NCBI GenBank assembly: GCA_905221605.1
Contig: CAJNDS010000685.1
Location: forward strand, 1 to 64,000
DNA: 64,000 nt
Direction of reading: 5' to 3'
Origin: Symbiodinium natans
Taxonomy: Eukaryota; Sar; Dinophyceae; Suessiales; Symbiodiniaceae
Below, in pieces: positions 44,277-55,988 of the stretch. How positions within the stretch are numbered: position 1 is the stretch's first letter; every line of letters begins with the position of its first letter. Both the position numbers and the translations under genes were made by a program. The notes below the pieces were generated by a model. That model worked only from the letters and a program-made list of their open reading frames with translations. It did no database searches and was not told the origin of the DNA.

Positions 44277-44370
44277 GTACTACCCATCCTTGAGCGAGCT
44301 CCTGCCCTTCGGCTGCACAGTCGAGCCAACGAGCTCAGGGTTGACAGAGTGCGTAGAGTGCCAAAGATCT
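44277..44370 (+). CDS. Possible exon after CCAAACAG
   Basis: Two frames are open: VLPILERAPALRLHSRANEL and YYPSLSELLPFGCTVEPTSS. The acceptor is reasonable; frame and donor are unresolved. Confidence 0.28.
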
Positions 44371-44912
44371 TGGCTTCTTTGGCTTTGAAGAGGCCTTGCC
44401 GGCCTTGGCGCGAGGTTAGGAATTGAGAATAATTGAGAGTTCTTGTTTAGGCTGATTGTTAGGAGCTGGGGGCTGGTTAGGGGCAGATGGTTGCTTCAGC
44501 GGAACCTACGCCCAAGCCGCTTTACAGGAGACAGGGCGTATCGATGCTCAGGGTTCGAAACCATGGCCATGTCCACCAGGATGAGAGCACGCGAACCCTC
44601 CGAAGCTCTCGGCTCACGCTCCCATCTCGACTGCACGGCCTCCACCTCTTAGCCGCTTTTGGCCTTTTGCCACCCAAAAGCTCGATCACATGGCATGCAA
44701 AAATGGACCTCTGAAATGCAAAAGCCATCCTCAAAAGATCACCGACGATCGAAAATGCTGAGGCAAGTGTCTTGCTGCGAGCTCTTGAGCGGCCTTCAGC
44801 CTCCTGCCCGTGGCGCCAGCCATCACATCTGCCCTTTGGCACCAGCTAGTGGAGGGCACGCGGCGCTGAGAGGGCGCTGACAGGCTCTACGAGAGCCCAA
44901 TTTCGACTCTAG

Positions 44913-44948
44913 GACAATGTGGTTCCCGAGCCCATTGAAGTCTCCCAG
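44913..44948 (+). CDS. Candidate micro-exon, DNVVPEPIEVSQ
   Basis: Acceptor CGACTCTAG, GC donor CAG|GCCGAAG, phase 0-0, 36 bases. If not spliced it reads AEAKP-stop. Confidence 0.4.
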
Positions 44949-45753
44949 GCCGAAGCTAAGCCCTGAAACCGTGAAACCCAAAGTCGGTCAGGCACAGCTC
45001 TGCAGCGCCTTCTCCTCACGAACGAAGCAGACGTAGTTCCTGCGCTGCTCTATGGCCACGCTGCACAGCCGCAATGGATCTCTAACACAGTGCTTGGGGT
45101 TTGTTCGGGCTTTAGTAGGGGCCTGAGGCACAGCAAGATAAAGTGCCGGATAGTGCCGGCAGCTCTGTCGGCTGCAGGGAGCCTCGGCTGCGTAATTAAA
45201 GCGCAGGCAGCGTAACAATGGCATAACGTATGGCGTGACTGTAGGGGCTGGCTTCGGGTGAATCAGTGACGATCCCCCAACTCAGAACATGCCACGGGCC
45301 TTGTCTCAAACTGTCCAAGGCCCCCTTCGTGCTCCTGCGCTCGCTTAACCGGCCCGGCTGCTCCGAGATGCTTCAGACTTTGCTCGGCCAGCGGCCGAGC
45401 CTCCCTAACGGCCTTGTGTATTTCGGTGTACTCCAGTGCATTTCGGTGAATTGTGGTGTGCTTCAAGGGGAGTTGGAAGCAGGCCTTAGCGCCTTAGACT
45501 TTTTAAAGGTTTGGATGATTGGGCTCAGATGTGGGCCTGATCGGGCTTGAGGGACCTGCAATGCCATAATTGTTCTGTGGGCTACGCATGATCCTTAACA
45601 TTGCTGTGGTCAGATGGTTTTCCTTATTGTGCCGGCCTAATGGTTTTTTGTGACTTCAGCACGCCAACCCTCCAATCCTTGCAGCCCTTTCGCCACAGTT
45701 TCCTGCCTAGGCGGCGATGCCGTGCTCTCACGAGCTCCTCCACTTCCAGGGAG

Positions 45754-45819
45754 GCAGGGTGTCGTAAAGAGACGCCGCAAGAAATGCTAGCACAAGTCGT
45801 TGAGGACAGCCTCAGAGGG
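45754..45819 (+). CDS. Candidate exon, 22 codons
   Basis: Follows CAGGGAG (an upstream acceptor CTTCCAG at 45,749 is also possible); donor GGG|GTTAGA, phase 0-0. Contains CRKETPQEMLAQVVEDSLRG, helical. Confidence 0.45.
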
Positions 45820-46491
45820 GTTAGACTGCGAAAGCGACGCGACACCGTGATGCTGCAGCGGCATGGGCCACACGCACCATGTTCACGTTCTGGTGCATGG
45901 CGCACGTCGCCGTGCGGCACGGGATGACACGGGATGGCACGGGGTTCTGAAAAGCAATTGGCAACTTCGGCTGTCGGATGGCTGTCGAAAACACTGCTGT
46001 CTTCGAGTTTGGGGACTCTGTTCGGCGAGCCTTATGCTAGCGGCAGGCTAGCGGCCACCGTTGCAGTACAGTAGTCAGAGCCAGAGCTACCCATCGTCAC
46101 CCTTCCGACCCAGAGACAAGATGCGAACATCTCAAGCTCCATTCCCAAGAATCTTCTCCATGTTGTGAAGCTCAACTCTGCAGCGAAAAACCGGTCGAGG
46201 CCGCTGCAAGTTCAGTCCCTGTGGCAGGCGCAATGGCTTCTTAGACTCGGCTTTGGGCATTGTCAAATAGGATGTGTCTGTCGCGATTTTAAGGGGGCTG
46301 GGGTGGGTTTAAAGCGCTTATGTTTCAGGCTCTTGCCACACACGCCAAACATTGCGCCCAAAACTTCCAAAGCTCGAGAAAGGCTTCGTTCGCTGGTGTG
46401 TACGAACTAGAAAGAACTCAGTCTTCCCCCAAAGCCACAAATGCCTGTTAACCGTCTTAACCTTTGAGAGACCCCAAAAACTCAAGCGGAG

Positions 46492-46530
46492 GTGCAGCAG
46501 TACCTACTGGCGTACCAGTGGCCCGCCTAC
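46492..46530 (+). CDS. Candidate exon, VQQYLLAYQWPAY
   Basis: Follows CAAGCGGAG; donor TAC|GTAGAA, phase 0-0. The frame extends both ways (PKTQAE upstream, VEAVASQGSGEPTA-stop downstream), so it may instead be a terminal exon ending at TGA 46,573-46,575. Confidence 0.42.
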
Positions 46531-47039
46531 GTAGAAGCAGTGGCCTCCCAAGGCTCGGGAGAGCCAACAGCATGACCAGGGTAACCAAATTCTGGGGTAG
46601 CATGGTTGCAGCACTTTGGGGTTCAGGCTTGCCATGATAGAGCGCCAATGCCAAGCCCTGAAACACTGTTCGTGTTCAGTTCCTCCCATCCCTAAGAGCC
46701 TGGCGTGTGGTCGCCACATGTCACCACTTGGTTTTGGACGAAGTTCGAACGACACATTTGCGCTGCTGGAGCCTCATCCTATTGCTACTGCAAGGTGCAT
46801 TATCACGCACCAGTAGCTCTGAATCGTCTGTCGCCGCAAGCATCAGTCAGGATCGAAGTTCCAATGCAGTTTCCAAGAATCCCTGGGCAGGTCTTCGTGG
46901 GGGAGTCTCATCGGAAACCTATAAATCCCCGAACGCTAAACCACCCGACATCCCTGCACATTGCCCTACCCCTGCAATAAGCTTGAAAGTGGCACGTCCT
47001 GGAGCGCCGCAAGAAAAGCTCTCAGCCTGGGGAAGAGAG

Positions 47040-47111
47040 GCTGAGGCTAAATGGCAATGCCGACAGCAGCACATAGGCATAGAGGCTCGCAGAGAGAAGG
47101 CCGCAAAACTG
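47040..47111 (+). CDS. Candidate coiled-coil exon, 24 codons
   Basis: Follows GAAGAGAG; donor CTG|GTCATT, phase 0-0. AEAKWQCRQQHIGIEARREK then AAKL. A GC donor at 47,084 is an alternative. Helical. Confidence 0.45.
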
Positions 47112-47309
47112 GTCATTCTGTATGGAGAATAGATGTGACGACGACGCACCTCATCAGGCATCACAGAAAGAAACCCCTGGCAGGTACAAAGCTTCCGCCG
47201 TCTCCTGAAGGCTGGGTCCGGGTCCCCCGCTCTCTAACAAAGGCCTTGCCTTAGCTGCCTGAGTTATGCCAGCATAGGCCCCAAACGTTGAGAGATGTTG
47301 AGAGGCCAT

Positions 47310-47520
47310 GCCAATGTGCAAACGCAAGAGCATTCCAAGGGTCCTCCAAACAGTTCAAACATACACCAAGAGCCATCAAGAGCCGAAGAGAGCACTCCGA
47401 GCGCTCCGAAATGCTCCGAAATGCTCCGAACAACATTCCATTGCCGCTCGAAGAACATCCCCCAAGAGAACTCCAAGAGCATCGCAAGAACGCACCAAGA
47501 ACACTTCAAGGGCTATGCTT
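47310..47520 (+). repeat. Degenerate A/C-rich repeat, open in all three + frames
   Basis: Loose repetition of CCAAGAGC- and CTCCGAA-type words. GCTCCGAAAT appears twice in direct succession. All three forward frames are open, which fits repeat-derived sequence better than a gene. Confidence 0.5.
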
Positions 47521-48180
47521 ACTACAAAAGTTGACTTTCGAGCCACCAGCGCTCCGGATGTCCTCCAAAAACACCAAAAGCAAACAGTTTCACATTTGGC
47601 GAACCCCGACGTCCAAAAGCACTTTCATGGCAACGTCGACGCGCGCAGTTTCGCGCTTCTGCGGGAGAGCGATTGTAAACCCCCTTAGCCTGGCCACACG
47701 CAGCGAACCCATCTGATGGTCCAAAACGCAGGAATCCACGCGCCTGCCACGTTTTCAGGACACGAACGATCCAAGCCTCAAAGAGTGCACGGTACCTGGA
47801 TGGAGAGCACGATTTCCACCCGCAAACACCACAAAATGCGCACGGGGCGTTGGCGAAGAATTTTCGATGTTTAAGGCCCGAACTCCGTGCCGCTTTATTG
47901 TGAGATCCGGTTCGAGACCATGTTGGTTTCGTTGCAACTGTCGTCGAGGCCTTTAGGATAACCAGATGCCGGCGTGAAACGAAGTCGATAAGAGCAGCCA
48001 GGTTCAGAGCCGTGCTTCTCCACGCCCAGCAGGCATGGACAGCGCTGCTTAAGGGACTCGTGTGAGGAGCCTTGTGACAACAACTGCGGGCCGACAGCTG
48101 AAAGAAGTAGGGTGTCCATGTAGAGCACTCCGCTGTAACGTAACTTGGGTCGCCGGTGCCCTGAGCTCACGGCATGTGAG

Positions 48181-48223
48181 GTGCAAGCAGCCGATGACCC
48201 CGCCGAGTACTCCTGGGCCGAAG
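48181..48223 (+). CDS. Candidate exon, VQAADDPAEYSWAE
   Basis: Follows GCATGTGAG; GC donor AAG|GCATCG. The frame continues open (GIACFGYLSSWIR) if not spliced. Confidence 0.37.
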
Positions 48224-49021
48224 GCATCGCGTGCTTCGGATATTTGAGTTCGTGGATCAGGGCCGGTTTCCGGCGTGGTCTGGCCATGTCTGGCCCCAAC
48301 ACACCCCAAGGCCCCAAAACCCCTGACTGGAGTTTGGTCTGTCAGCATCTCCCTGTCAACTGCGCTACAGGCTGGCTCCAAAAGTCCAGGCGGGTGCTGT
48401 TGAGTGAATAAGTGAAATGTTCCAATTCGTCAAGTGGGCCTCAAGGTCACTCAGCCTGACCTCGGAGCTTTGACTCGGTTGCACGGTCAGTTGAAGCAAC
48501 AAACCCCATAGCTCCACACCAGATGCCCTAATCGCATGTGCAAAAGCCTTCCTGGAGTGAGGGGTTGGTTCAGGCTTTGGAAAGCTGGGTTCAGGGGCCT
48601 GTTTCAGAAGTCAACAATTCATTTAACGATATTTAAAGTAATGAGTGTGGGTTTGAGGCGCTTGTCTCAGCGGCCTAGTTGCGGTGTGAACCTGCAGGTA
48701 CATCGCTGGGATGTTTGGTTCCCACCTCGGAGAAGGGCGTTTTCAGAAATATGATCGCAAAGGGGCTTAAGCTCCATTGCCAGTCTGCTTTTACACCACC
48801 TCTGACTTCGGTAAGCTTCGGTAGTCTGAATGCTGGCCCATTGAAGATCTGAACGCTTTCGGGATGCTCCGTTAACAGTACGGATTGCCTGGCTTGCAGC
48901 TTTTTATCCGGAGCACAAGGCCGGAGCCACTCCGTGCTCCACACCCCAGCGCTTTCCGCGGGGCCAGGCCGCGGTTTCGATGGCTCATCCAACTGCCCCA
49001 ACTTGCCACAAAATGCATGAG

Positions 49022-49053
49022 AAGGCTCAAGAAGTTTTGCAAGAATCGTGGCG
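49022..49053 (+). CDS. Possible micro-exon, KAQEVLQESW
   Basis: Follows GCATGAG; donor GCG|GTCATG. Short and weakly bounded, but helical. Confidence 0.27.
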
Positions 49054-50739
49054 GTCATGACGAGACGCTAAACTTCGAGAAGGACTGTTTCAAAATTACA
49101 AAGGACAATTGAAGCAGAGCAAGCTTCAGGGGTTTTGATTTTGAGTAAGCAGAGAGGCCAGCTCCAGTCCCTTCGAGTCGCTGCCAGCGCAGAACTCCTC
49201 GCCCTCCACTGAGGCGAGGCGCAGAGAGCACATGATGATAAATGCAGAAAAGACATCTTTACTGACAAGTGCACTTCCGTGAGATTGGGGTTGAAAAGAG
49301 TCAGAACACTTTTTTTGCAGCTCGCAGAGCATTAAAAAAAGCGTCGAAAGGTCATTTACCCAGAGAGGGCGCCGGCGCGACCCTCGCTGCCGGCGACGCC
49401 GGAGGCAGAGATGCGGCTCCTTGAGAGAGACAGAGCCCCTCAAAGAAAGAAAACCTCAACTTCTATAGAAGGTATTTACACCTCTACTCTAAACTCCCAG
49501 TTCAGAGAAAGAGTGATCAGGGGACCCATCAAGTATGAGGCATAGACGCGGTTTGAAACTAGGCGTGGCTTTGCTTGATTTTGCTTGCTTCGCTTGAGAG
49601 TCGCTTGAATTGGCTTTATGGGTGGCTGGTGGCCATGGTTGCCTGTGTCACCGCCAGGGCCGCGTGCCCATCGCCAGCCCCCCGCGCAGCCCCCCAGGCC
49701 TCTTGAGGGCGGGGTCATCGGGGTCTGCTGTAGGGAGCAGGAGTCATGAAGGTCATGAGGGCCATAGCTTCGGTTTCCTGCTTGTGGGGCTCTTGTGTTT
49801 TTCCATACTCTTTCTTGTGTAAGAGCTGTTCGATATGAGGAGAAGGCTTGACGTGCCAAGGTGTTTCGAAGTTACAACCGCAACAGCCACAGATTTGCCG
49901 CTTTTTTTGCTTACAGCATCTTTGATTTGGATGTGCTGGATACGTATTTGGCGGGATTTTCTGAACGGGCAGACCAACACTTTGGACGGGGTGAGAATCG
50001 GTTCAGTTTTTGTTGGCAGTGATTTGTGGCTCTTGGAAACTCTGCAAGGGTTTTAAGGCCTCAAGTCTTCCAACACAGAAGCCAGCCCCGCAAACAGTTG
50101 CGGGTCGACGCCAGGCCTGTAGTCCACTATAGTCCACTGTAGGCTTTTCGAAGACATCTCGAAGATGTGCCATTCGCCGCAGGTGCTACAGAGCAGCCGA
50201 GGCCTTAGGGACGAAGTGTGATGTGCAAAGGGCCTGACAGTCTTGATTCAGAGGCGCCGTTCGCTTGGTTGCTGTCTCTGACCAAGAAACAGCACAACGC
50301 TCATTATAAAGAAATCTTCATGAAGGGCAGAGCAAACTGGAACCTTAATAAAGAAGCCGGAACATGATTTTGCCAGCACTTACCGCCTCGGCCTGGCCCG
50401 GTGCAGATGGTCATGGAAGGTATTATGGCATTCCATAGTGGTAAACAGGGGTCCATGACGGCCCCATGGCGGCGCCCAATACGTAGAGGTTGATAGAGGT
50501 GTGTGGGATAGGGTTTTTCCATGCGGCCAAGTTTACACAAGAGAAGCCAGACGCTCCGGGAGAAGGGGAATCAAGAAAATCACAAGGGGTTCATACCTGA
50601 CTGGGGTTCCGGGAGGAGGGACCAACAAAGGACCATAGCAGGAGGGGATAAGGGATCTCGGAAAGTAATGCCTGACGATGGGACGCCCCTTTGAGCTTCG
50701 AGACCGTAGGGAGAGCTAACTTGTGCCACTTCCAAGCAG
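49054..50739. other. No clear gene
   Basis: Mixed-composition DNA without supported exons. The GC-rich part at 49,620-49,740 has an open + frame with no distinctive features. Confidence 0.3.
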
Positions 50740-50864
50740 GTCCGATCTACCAGATTCTGCTGGCTCGCGAGGCCCGACCTCGTGTTGGTCTGGGGAATTG
50801 GACTTCTAGGCTTACCGTACATGATGCGTCGATGCCTGAGAAGAAACCATCGCCATTGTCGTAG
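50740..50864 (+). CDS. Possible exon, PIYQILLAREARPRVGLGNW...
   Basis: Acceptor TTCCAAGCAG with pyrimidines. Two bases, then a frame open to TAG 50,862-50,864; a donor at ACC|GTACAT is possible. A competing frame runs to 51,270 through low-complexity sequence. Confidence 0.35.
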
Positions 50865-51115
50865 TCATCGTCGGCATCGTCATCGTCACGGTCGACATCG
50901 ATATCGTCAACATCGTGATCTCCGTTCGCATTATTTGGATAGGAGTAACTTTAGTAATAGCGGTAGTCAGAATAAGAATCATAGTAAGAACAATAGTAGG
51001 TCATTGCTGCTGTGTTCGTCCTCGTCATCGCCATCGTCAACTTCTGCAGCTCATCACACCATCGCCGTCGTCATGGTCATCATCGTCCTCGTCACCTTCG
51101 TCCTCCTCCTTCCGA
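50845..51115 (+). repeat. Degenerate ATCGTC/GTCATC repeat
   Basis: Two blocks rich in CATCGTC- and CCTCGTC-type triplets, separated by an AT-richer stretch. Produces Ile/Val/Ser-rich artefact frames. Confidence 0.7.
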
Positions 51116-51570
51116 GATTTACATGGTTTACCCAGCTCCAGACAAGCCACCTTGCGACAGCAGCAGAATGGACTCAGCAGAAGTGTGCCACACTCTCTAT
51201 CAGGCGTTGGCGTGCTGCTCGACTTCCTCACGAGCCTCCTCTACACCATGAAGCGGCCCTCCAAGGCTAGGTGCATTTTTCTCACAATGGTTCTTTAGTC
51301 GTAGTAGAATCCTCCCTGCCTTGCTGTATCCTTATCCCAGGCTAGGAACTGATGAAGCTTGATTCGTGATATCGCTCACCTGAGACCCCTAGTACTGAGC
51401 ACTGCAAAGGCTGCAGAGTTGTCGGGGTTTGTACTGCAGAACCTATCTAAGTCATCTTAAGCCCTAAGTCTCCCTAAGTCGCCAAGCACAAAGGCAGATC
51501 GGCCTCGTGCATGGGAGGATGGGAGCAACGAGGGCAGATCCGAGGCCAAAGCCGCACATCTGCTGCTGAA

Positions 51571-51593
51571 GGGGGGGGGGGGGGGGGGGGGGG
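51571..51593 (+). repeat. Poly-G run of 23
   Basis: Uninterrupted G homopolymer; length is likely unreliable. Confidence 0.95.
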
Positions 51594-52326
51594 TTGCCAT
51601 GTGCAGAGAGATGTGGGCAGGTCTCTAACTTCATGGTCTTGCTGGGGTTTCTGTTTAATACAACTCCCCAAATTCCGAAACGGACCAACATATTTGAGAC
51701 TGACCATATACGGCTCCTCCACCCTGCACCTCTGCTACCCACACACGGCAGGAGGCAAGCAAGATGCTAAGCCCTTCTACACTCCTCCACGCCTTGGGTC
51801 CATGTTGGCCCGTCCAGTTTACTAGATTGCCGCCACCATCGGTAGACTCAAAGGCGGACCTCATAGGCACCACTTAGACAAAACTCTGGCAGGAGTGAAA
51901 GGTGGGAAATCTGTGTGATGGCAGCGAATGCATGGCACGTAATGCTCAGTGCAAGGAAGTATCAATTTTCGAGCAAGCTGTCAGGTACAGAACCAGCTCA
52001 TCCTTGACTTGTTTGTCAGCACGCCCCTGATCTCCAGCATGTTCCAGTGCCCTGGCTCCAGAATCGGTGTTGCTGTGGGTTCCTAAGTTGCATGCGCTTG
52101 GAGAAGCTGCTGGTGGAAGAGTGGAAGCAAGAGGGTCACCATTTCGATGAGGCTTTTTGACAAGGAGTCCGGCTCAGTGCCCCTCCTGACGGCCCTTCTG
52201 CAACATGCAGCATCCCCAGCATGAGCTTGTGTGACTTGCGAGCGCTTTTCAAGAAGCCTGCGCCTTCGTGCGAGCACTGCCTCTTGAGGGCCATCGTTTG
52301 ATGCGAAGCCCTCGGCAACTGCTCAG

Positions 52327-52414
52327 GCTGTCAGTCATGCGGATCCGGCGTTTGCGGCGCTCTCAGCTCATACCGCTGCGCTGTACTACCAGTATGCCTC
52401 ACAGCGGCAATCAG
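52327..52414 (+). CDS. Candidate exon with ADPAFAALSAHTAALYYQYA
   Basis: Acceptor CTGCTCAG; GC donor CAG|GCCATT, or read-through to TAG at 52,420-52,422 as a terminal exon. Ala/Tyr/Gln-rich with high GC at third positions. The frame also extends upstream (FDAKPSATAQ). Confidence 0.47.
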
Positions 52415-52422
52415 GCCATTAG

Positions 52423-53497
52423 GCTGGCGCTTCAAGTTGCCCGCCTTGCCTTACAGTCTGTGACGTTCCGATGTATGACTCATGACCTGTTCGGTGCAGT
52501 CAGTGCCAGCACCAAGTTCAGAACATGGCTCATTTCCAAAGCAAAATGAATGTGGCAATTTGTCGCTCTGCGTGCAGCGATTCGCAAAGCAACCACACTC
52601 AAAACGGTTGGACACGCCGCCGTGAAACAGCGGCTAAGATCATTGCTGTTTCATCTTTCAAGTGCAGCATGTGAGAGAGAAAACATTGTTTAACACGTGT
52701 TTAACATGTGTTTTGGGCCAGGCGCAGTGCCGTGAAAGTGAGCATACCACAGGTATTGTACCTGCATTGACAATCCTGCTGCAGCAACAAGAACAGGCTA
52801 GCAACTCCAGTGCGAGACAAAGCCACTGCCAAGGACTCCACACCGAGCCTTGCCAGCGGGCTAGGAGAAGCAGCACCACCAAAACCAACGGCGCCCCACC
52901 CCGACCACCACTAGCAACAGCCCCATTCATTGCATGCGCCACTCAGAGCGCGCTAAATTCTCATGTGTGTGTATATCTATATATATAATTTTTGTTTCTT
53001 ATAATTTTGTCTTTGGCATAGAGGCCACATCTCGTCCTCTTGAGAAGATGTAGGTACCCCATAGATGAGGCCACATGTAAGGCCCTGAGCTATGCGGATT
53101 AAGGCCACCTCTGTGGTGTCCCGCTGCCTGCCGCACGTGGGCCTGCTATGCAGGAGCCTCCGATCGCCGATGGCACTTAAGGGAGCTCCGAAGGGATTCT
53201 GTTCTGAGGAAATCTCTAGCAGTGTTTGAGGTTTTGAGGCTTCAGCCCCTGGGGGGCTCGATTGTCATGAGATCCGAACTGCCCACAAGCTACATCCTAG
53301 CACCGCGTCCCGAGCATCCGATTCCGTGTTCGAGCTGAGGTCCACAGATTCAGAACTTGCATAAGACCGTCCTTGTTCAGGATTCTTCAGCCACTCTCCA
53401 CAGTATCAAGGATCCCACGTATCCCCTCCTGTCTGGGACTTCGACATGACATTTGACGATGTACAGTCTTACCCTGTAAATCTCACTCTGCCGGAGT
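52423..53497. other. No clear gene
   Basis: Intron-like or intergenic DNA with a short AT-rich patch near 52,975-53,010. Confidence 0.3.
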
Positions 53498-53539
53498 TTG
53501 CTGCTGTTTCGAGTTGGCTTTCGGGCTGAAGGTCCTCCA

Positions 53540-53690
53540 GGCTCCACCCCTATGAACCCTGAAGCTGTGAACCTCCACGCAGTAGCTCACAAGAGTTGTC
53601 CTTTTCCGAGGCTCTCGCATACTGGGCTGCTCTCGCCTGAGGCCCCCGCATCGGCGACAGTGTACCGTGTAGCGTGGACAGTGCTCTGTG
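53540..53690 (+). CDS. Possible exon within an 83-codon frame
   Basis: Open frame including EGPPGSTPMNPEAVNLHAVA and LSPEAPASATVYR. Coding-like, but no secure splice sites. Confidence 0.28.
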
Positions 53691-54891
53691 TTGAAGTATC
53701 GCAAGAAGTGACGATCCTTGCTCCTCGTCATTTTGAGTATGAATCCTGAGGCTCCTCGTCATGTTGAGTATGGATTTAAAGCATCTTTTATCCTAGCTCC
53801 TTCGGCGTCCTTCGGTTCAGGGACGTGCCGCGAGTCATGTCACGGTAACTGCTATGTGCAGCCTAAAACGTCAAAGCAGAAGCTGAAAAGCATGACCTGG
53901 CTTCAAAAGATCATGTTGAGTATGATTGTGCTGGGCATCTTTGATCCTATCTCCTCGTCATTTTGTAACCCACGCATTGTGCGAGGCACCGGAAGTTCCT
54001 CAATGTGGACACACGTAAGCGACCTTCGCTCAACTTCTAGCCAAAACGGCCCAAAACGGCCTGGTTGGAGGGATTTGAAAGGGGGGCACCTCTCGGGGGC
54101 ACCTCTCGCACCACTCAAGCAACACAGTGCAATGCCGGCAACTGTGTCATGACAAGTGACAGGCCACCAGAGCCTCTTGGCGCTTTACGGGCGGAGGCCG
54201 AGGGACGAAGTTGGTGTGGTCTCAGGCTGCATATGGCTGCATGCTCTGCACGCTGTTGCAGAGCATCTGCTGGTGGTTCGAATGTCACTAGTGTCGTTCA
54301 CCAGGCTTGTATGTCATGTACGTCCTAAAGACTAATCGTCCACAAGAACAGATATGGTAATGCATGTCAACCTTCCAGCTTCGCAACCTCAAGTGAGCTT
54401 CACAGGGTCTACTCATGCCATCTCATGCCATCTCATGCCTAAGTATTCTCCTTGAATGTTTCAAAAGTTCCCCAACAGCTGCATCAAGGCTTCTAACCTA
54501 CAACCGTCCCTCCTCGCCGCCTTGCAGGCAACACAGATTCTGGCCGATCGGCCCTCAGCTGTGGAGCACAGTCAAACAAACTTGAACCCTGAGTTCCAAG
54601 CACTTGCCACCTGAAGCAGCTCTTCCCTTCTCGCGGCATTCCCTAACCCTAAACTCGGACAGTATAGATTCGCCTGCGGTTCCCTACAGCGTCCCACAAC
54701 CCTACAGCCTTCTTTGTTACTCCCCAAACAAGCCGTAAGCCTCCGTAAAGGTTTGTAAGAGTGTAGAAGTACCCAAGGTCCTGGCAGTTCTAGCGCCGGA
54801 TCGGCTTCTTCCCCTGGTTAAACCAGCGGCGCCTTGGAACAGATTTCTGAATCCAGGGTGGCTCGGCATTTAGGTTTGAGGTTCGCTGCTT

Positions 54892-55230
54892 TTGTCGTCA
54901 GATTATGTTCGATTGTCTTGTGCAACGTGGGACGATAAGGCTTTGCGGGACTGCATCTCCCTGCCCCTGCATTTGCAAGACTCCTTGCAAGAACTTGACA
55001 GTTTGAAGCCTTTCGCCGTGATAACGTTTCAAAAGCAACTCTTAAGCTTCAAAGCCCCCAGCCGCAAGTCTGATGAATCCTTATCTGCACCCGAAAACTT
55101 CAAGAACCCTCAGGTGTGGAAGGCCTTGTCAGAGTGGTTCTTCCTGTACAGATGCAACCACATTTTCCAGGCAGGACTCTTCCGCGGTCTTTCACTGGCA
55201 AACCGAACATGTTCTCAAGTTGAGGGTTAA
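54892..55230 (+). CDS. Possible exon in a 112-codon frame
   Basis: Balanced composition, e.g. LQDSLQELDSLKPFAVITFQ and ENFKNPQVWKALSEWF. It could be an exon of which only part is translated. No family recognised. Confidence 0.33.
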   Translation: MSSDYVRLSCATWDDKALRDCISLPLHLQDSLQELDSLKPFAVITFQKQLLSFKAPSRKSDESLSAPENFKNPQVWKALSEWFFLYRCNHIFQAGLFRGLSLANRTCSQVEG

Positions 55231-55940
55231 ATTCATTCTAGGCACACCTATAGCAGGGGGTGGCGAGGGTTTGTGGTCTTTTCCTACCAGTATCACCGTA
55301 ACCTTCATACCAGAACGCCTGACGCCTCGTTTTCACCCAATCTTGGACCAGTGCAGAACAAATTACTTCAAAGTTGGCTTTCGTGCTTAAACTGCAAAGC
55401 TGCACGCATCCTTATGCTCACCGTCCACAAGCCCAGAGCTTCACATGGAAGCCGTGGCGGCCCTCAGTGCACTGGACGCCGAATCCCCAAAATCTTTGAA
55501 GTTTTCGAGGCGGCCTGCAGCAAGCTCTGGGTACAGGTCATTCGCTTCGGAAGCCAGAAGCTCGGGAAGACCAGAAGAGCATACCAGAGAGACGGGCAGA
55601 GAAGGGCACATGCTTTCCGGGATTTCAGGCAATTTCAGGTGTTTTGGATCTTTGTTGCGGGGTTTGCAGGTTTCGAGTTCAGGACATCTGGAGCATTCTG
55701 GAGCACTGTTATCGATGACGGCTACACGGGGGCAACATGAAAGCGCTGAGATTGCATAGTTGGTTCTTCGATGCCGGTTGCAGACAGCTTGATTGCATGA
55801 TACCTTCGGCCTGGGCACCTGGGGCACCTTCTTGTCGAAATGTAAGACGTAAGAGTTGAGGAGGTCTTTCTCTTGGGTTCGGGAGCTTCGAAATTCAGAG
55901 CCGCATGGGAATCGGTGTGGGGCATCCTCGTCCTATTGAG

Positions 55941-55988
55941 GTACAGAACTGCAGCACCTCATCTTCATCAAAAGCCACCTGCTTCGAG
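55941..55988 (+). CDS. Possible exon after ATTGAG
   Basis: Two readings: VQNCSTSSSSKATCFE, phase 0-0 with GC donor GAG|GCCTGC, or a helical TELQHLIFIKSHLLRGLLRQ in the next frame. Unresolved. Confidence 0.28.

Noticed and set aside
42860-44426. Frames of 319-450 codons through the CA tract
   Set aside because: Pure microsatellite translation.
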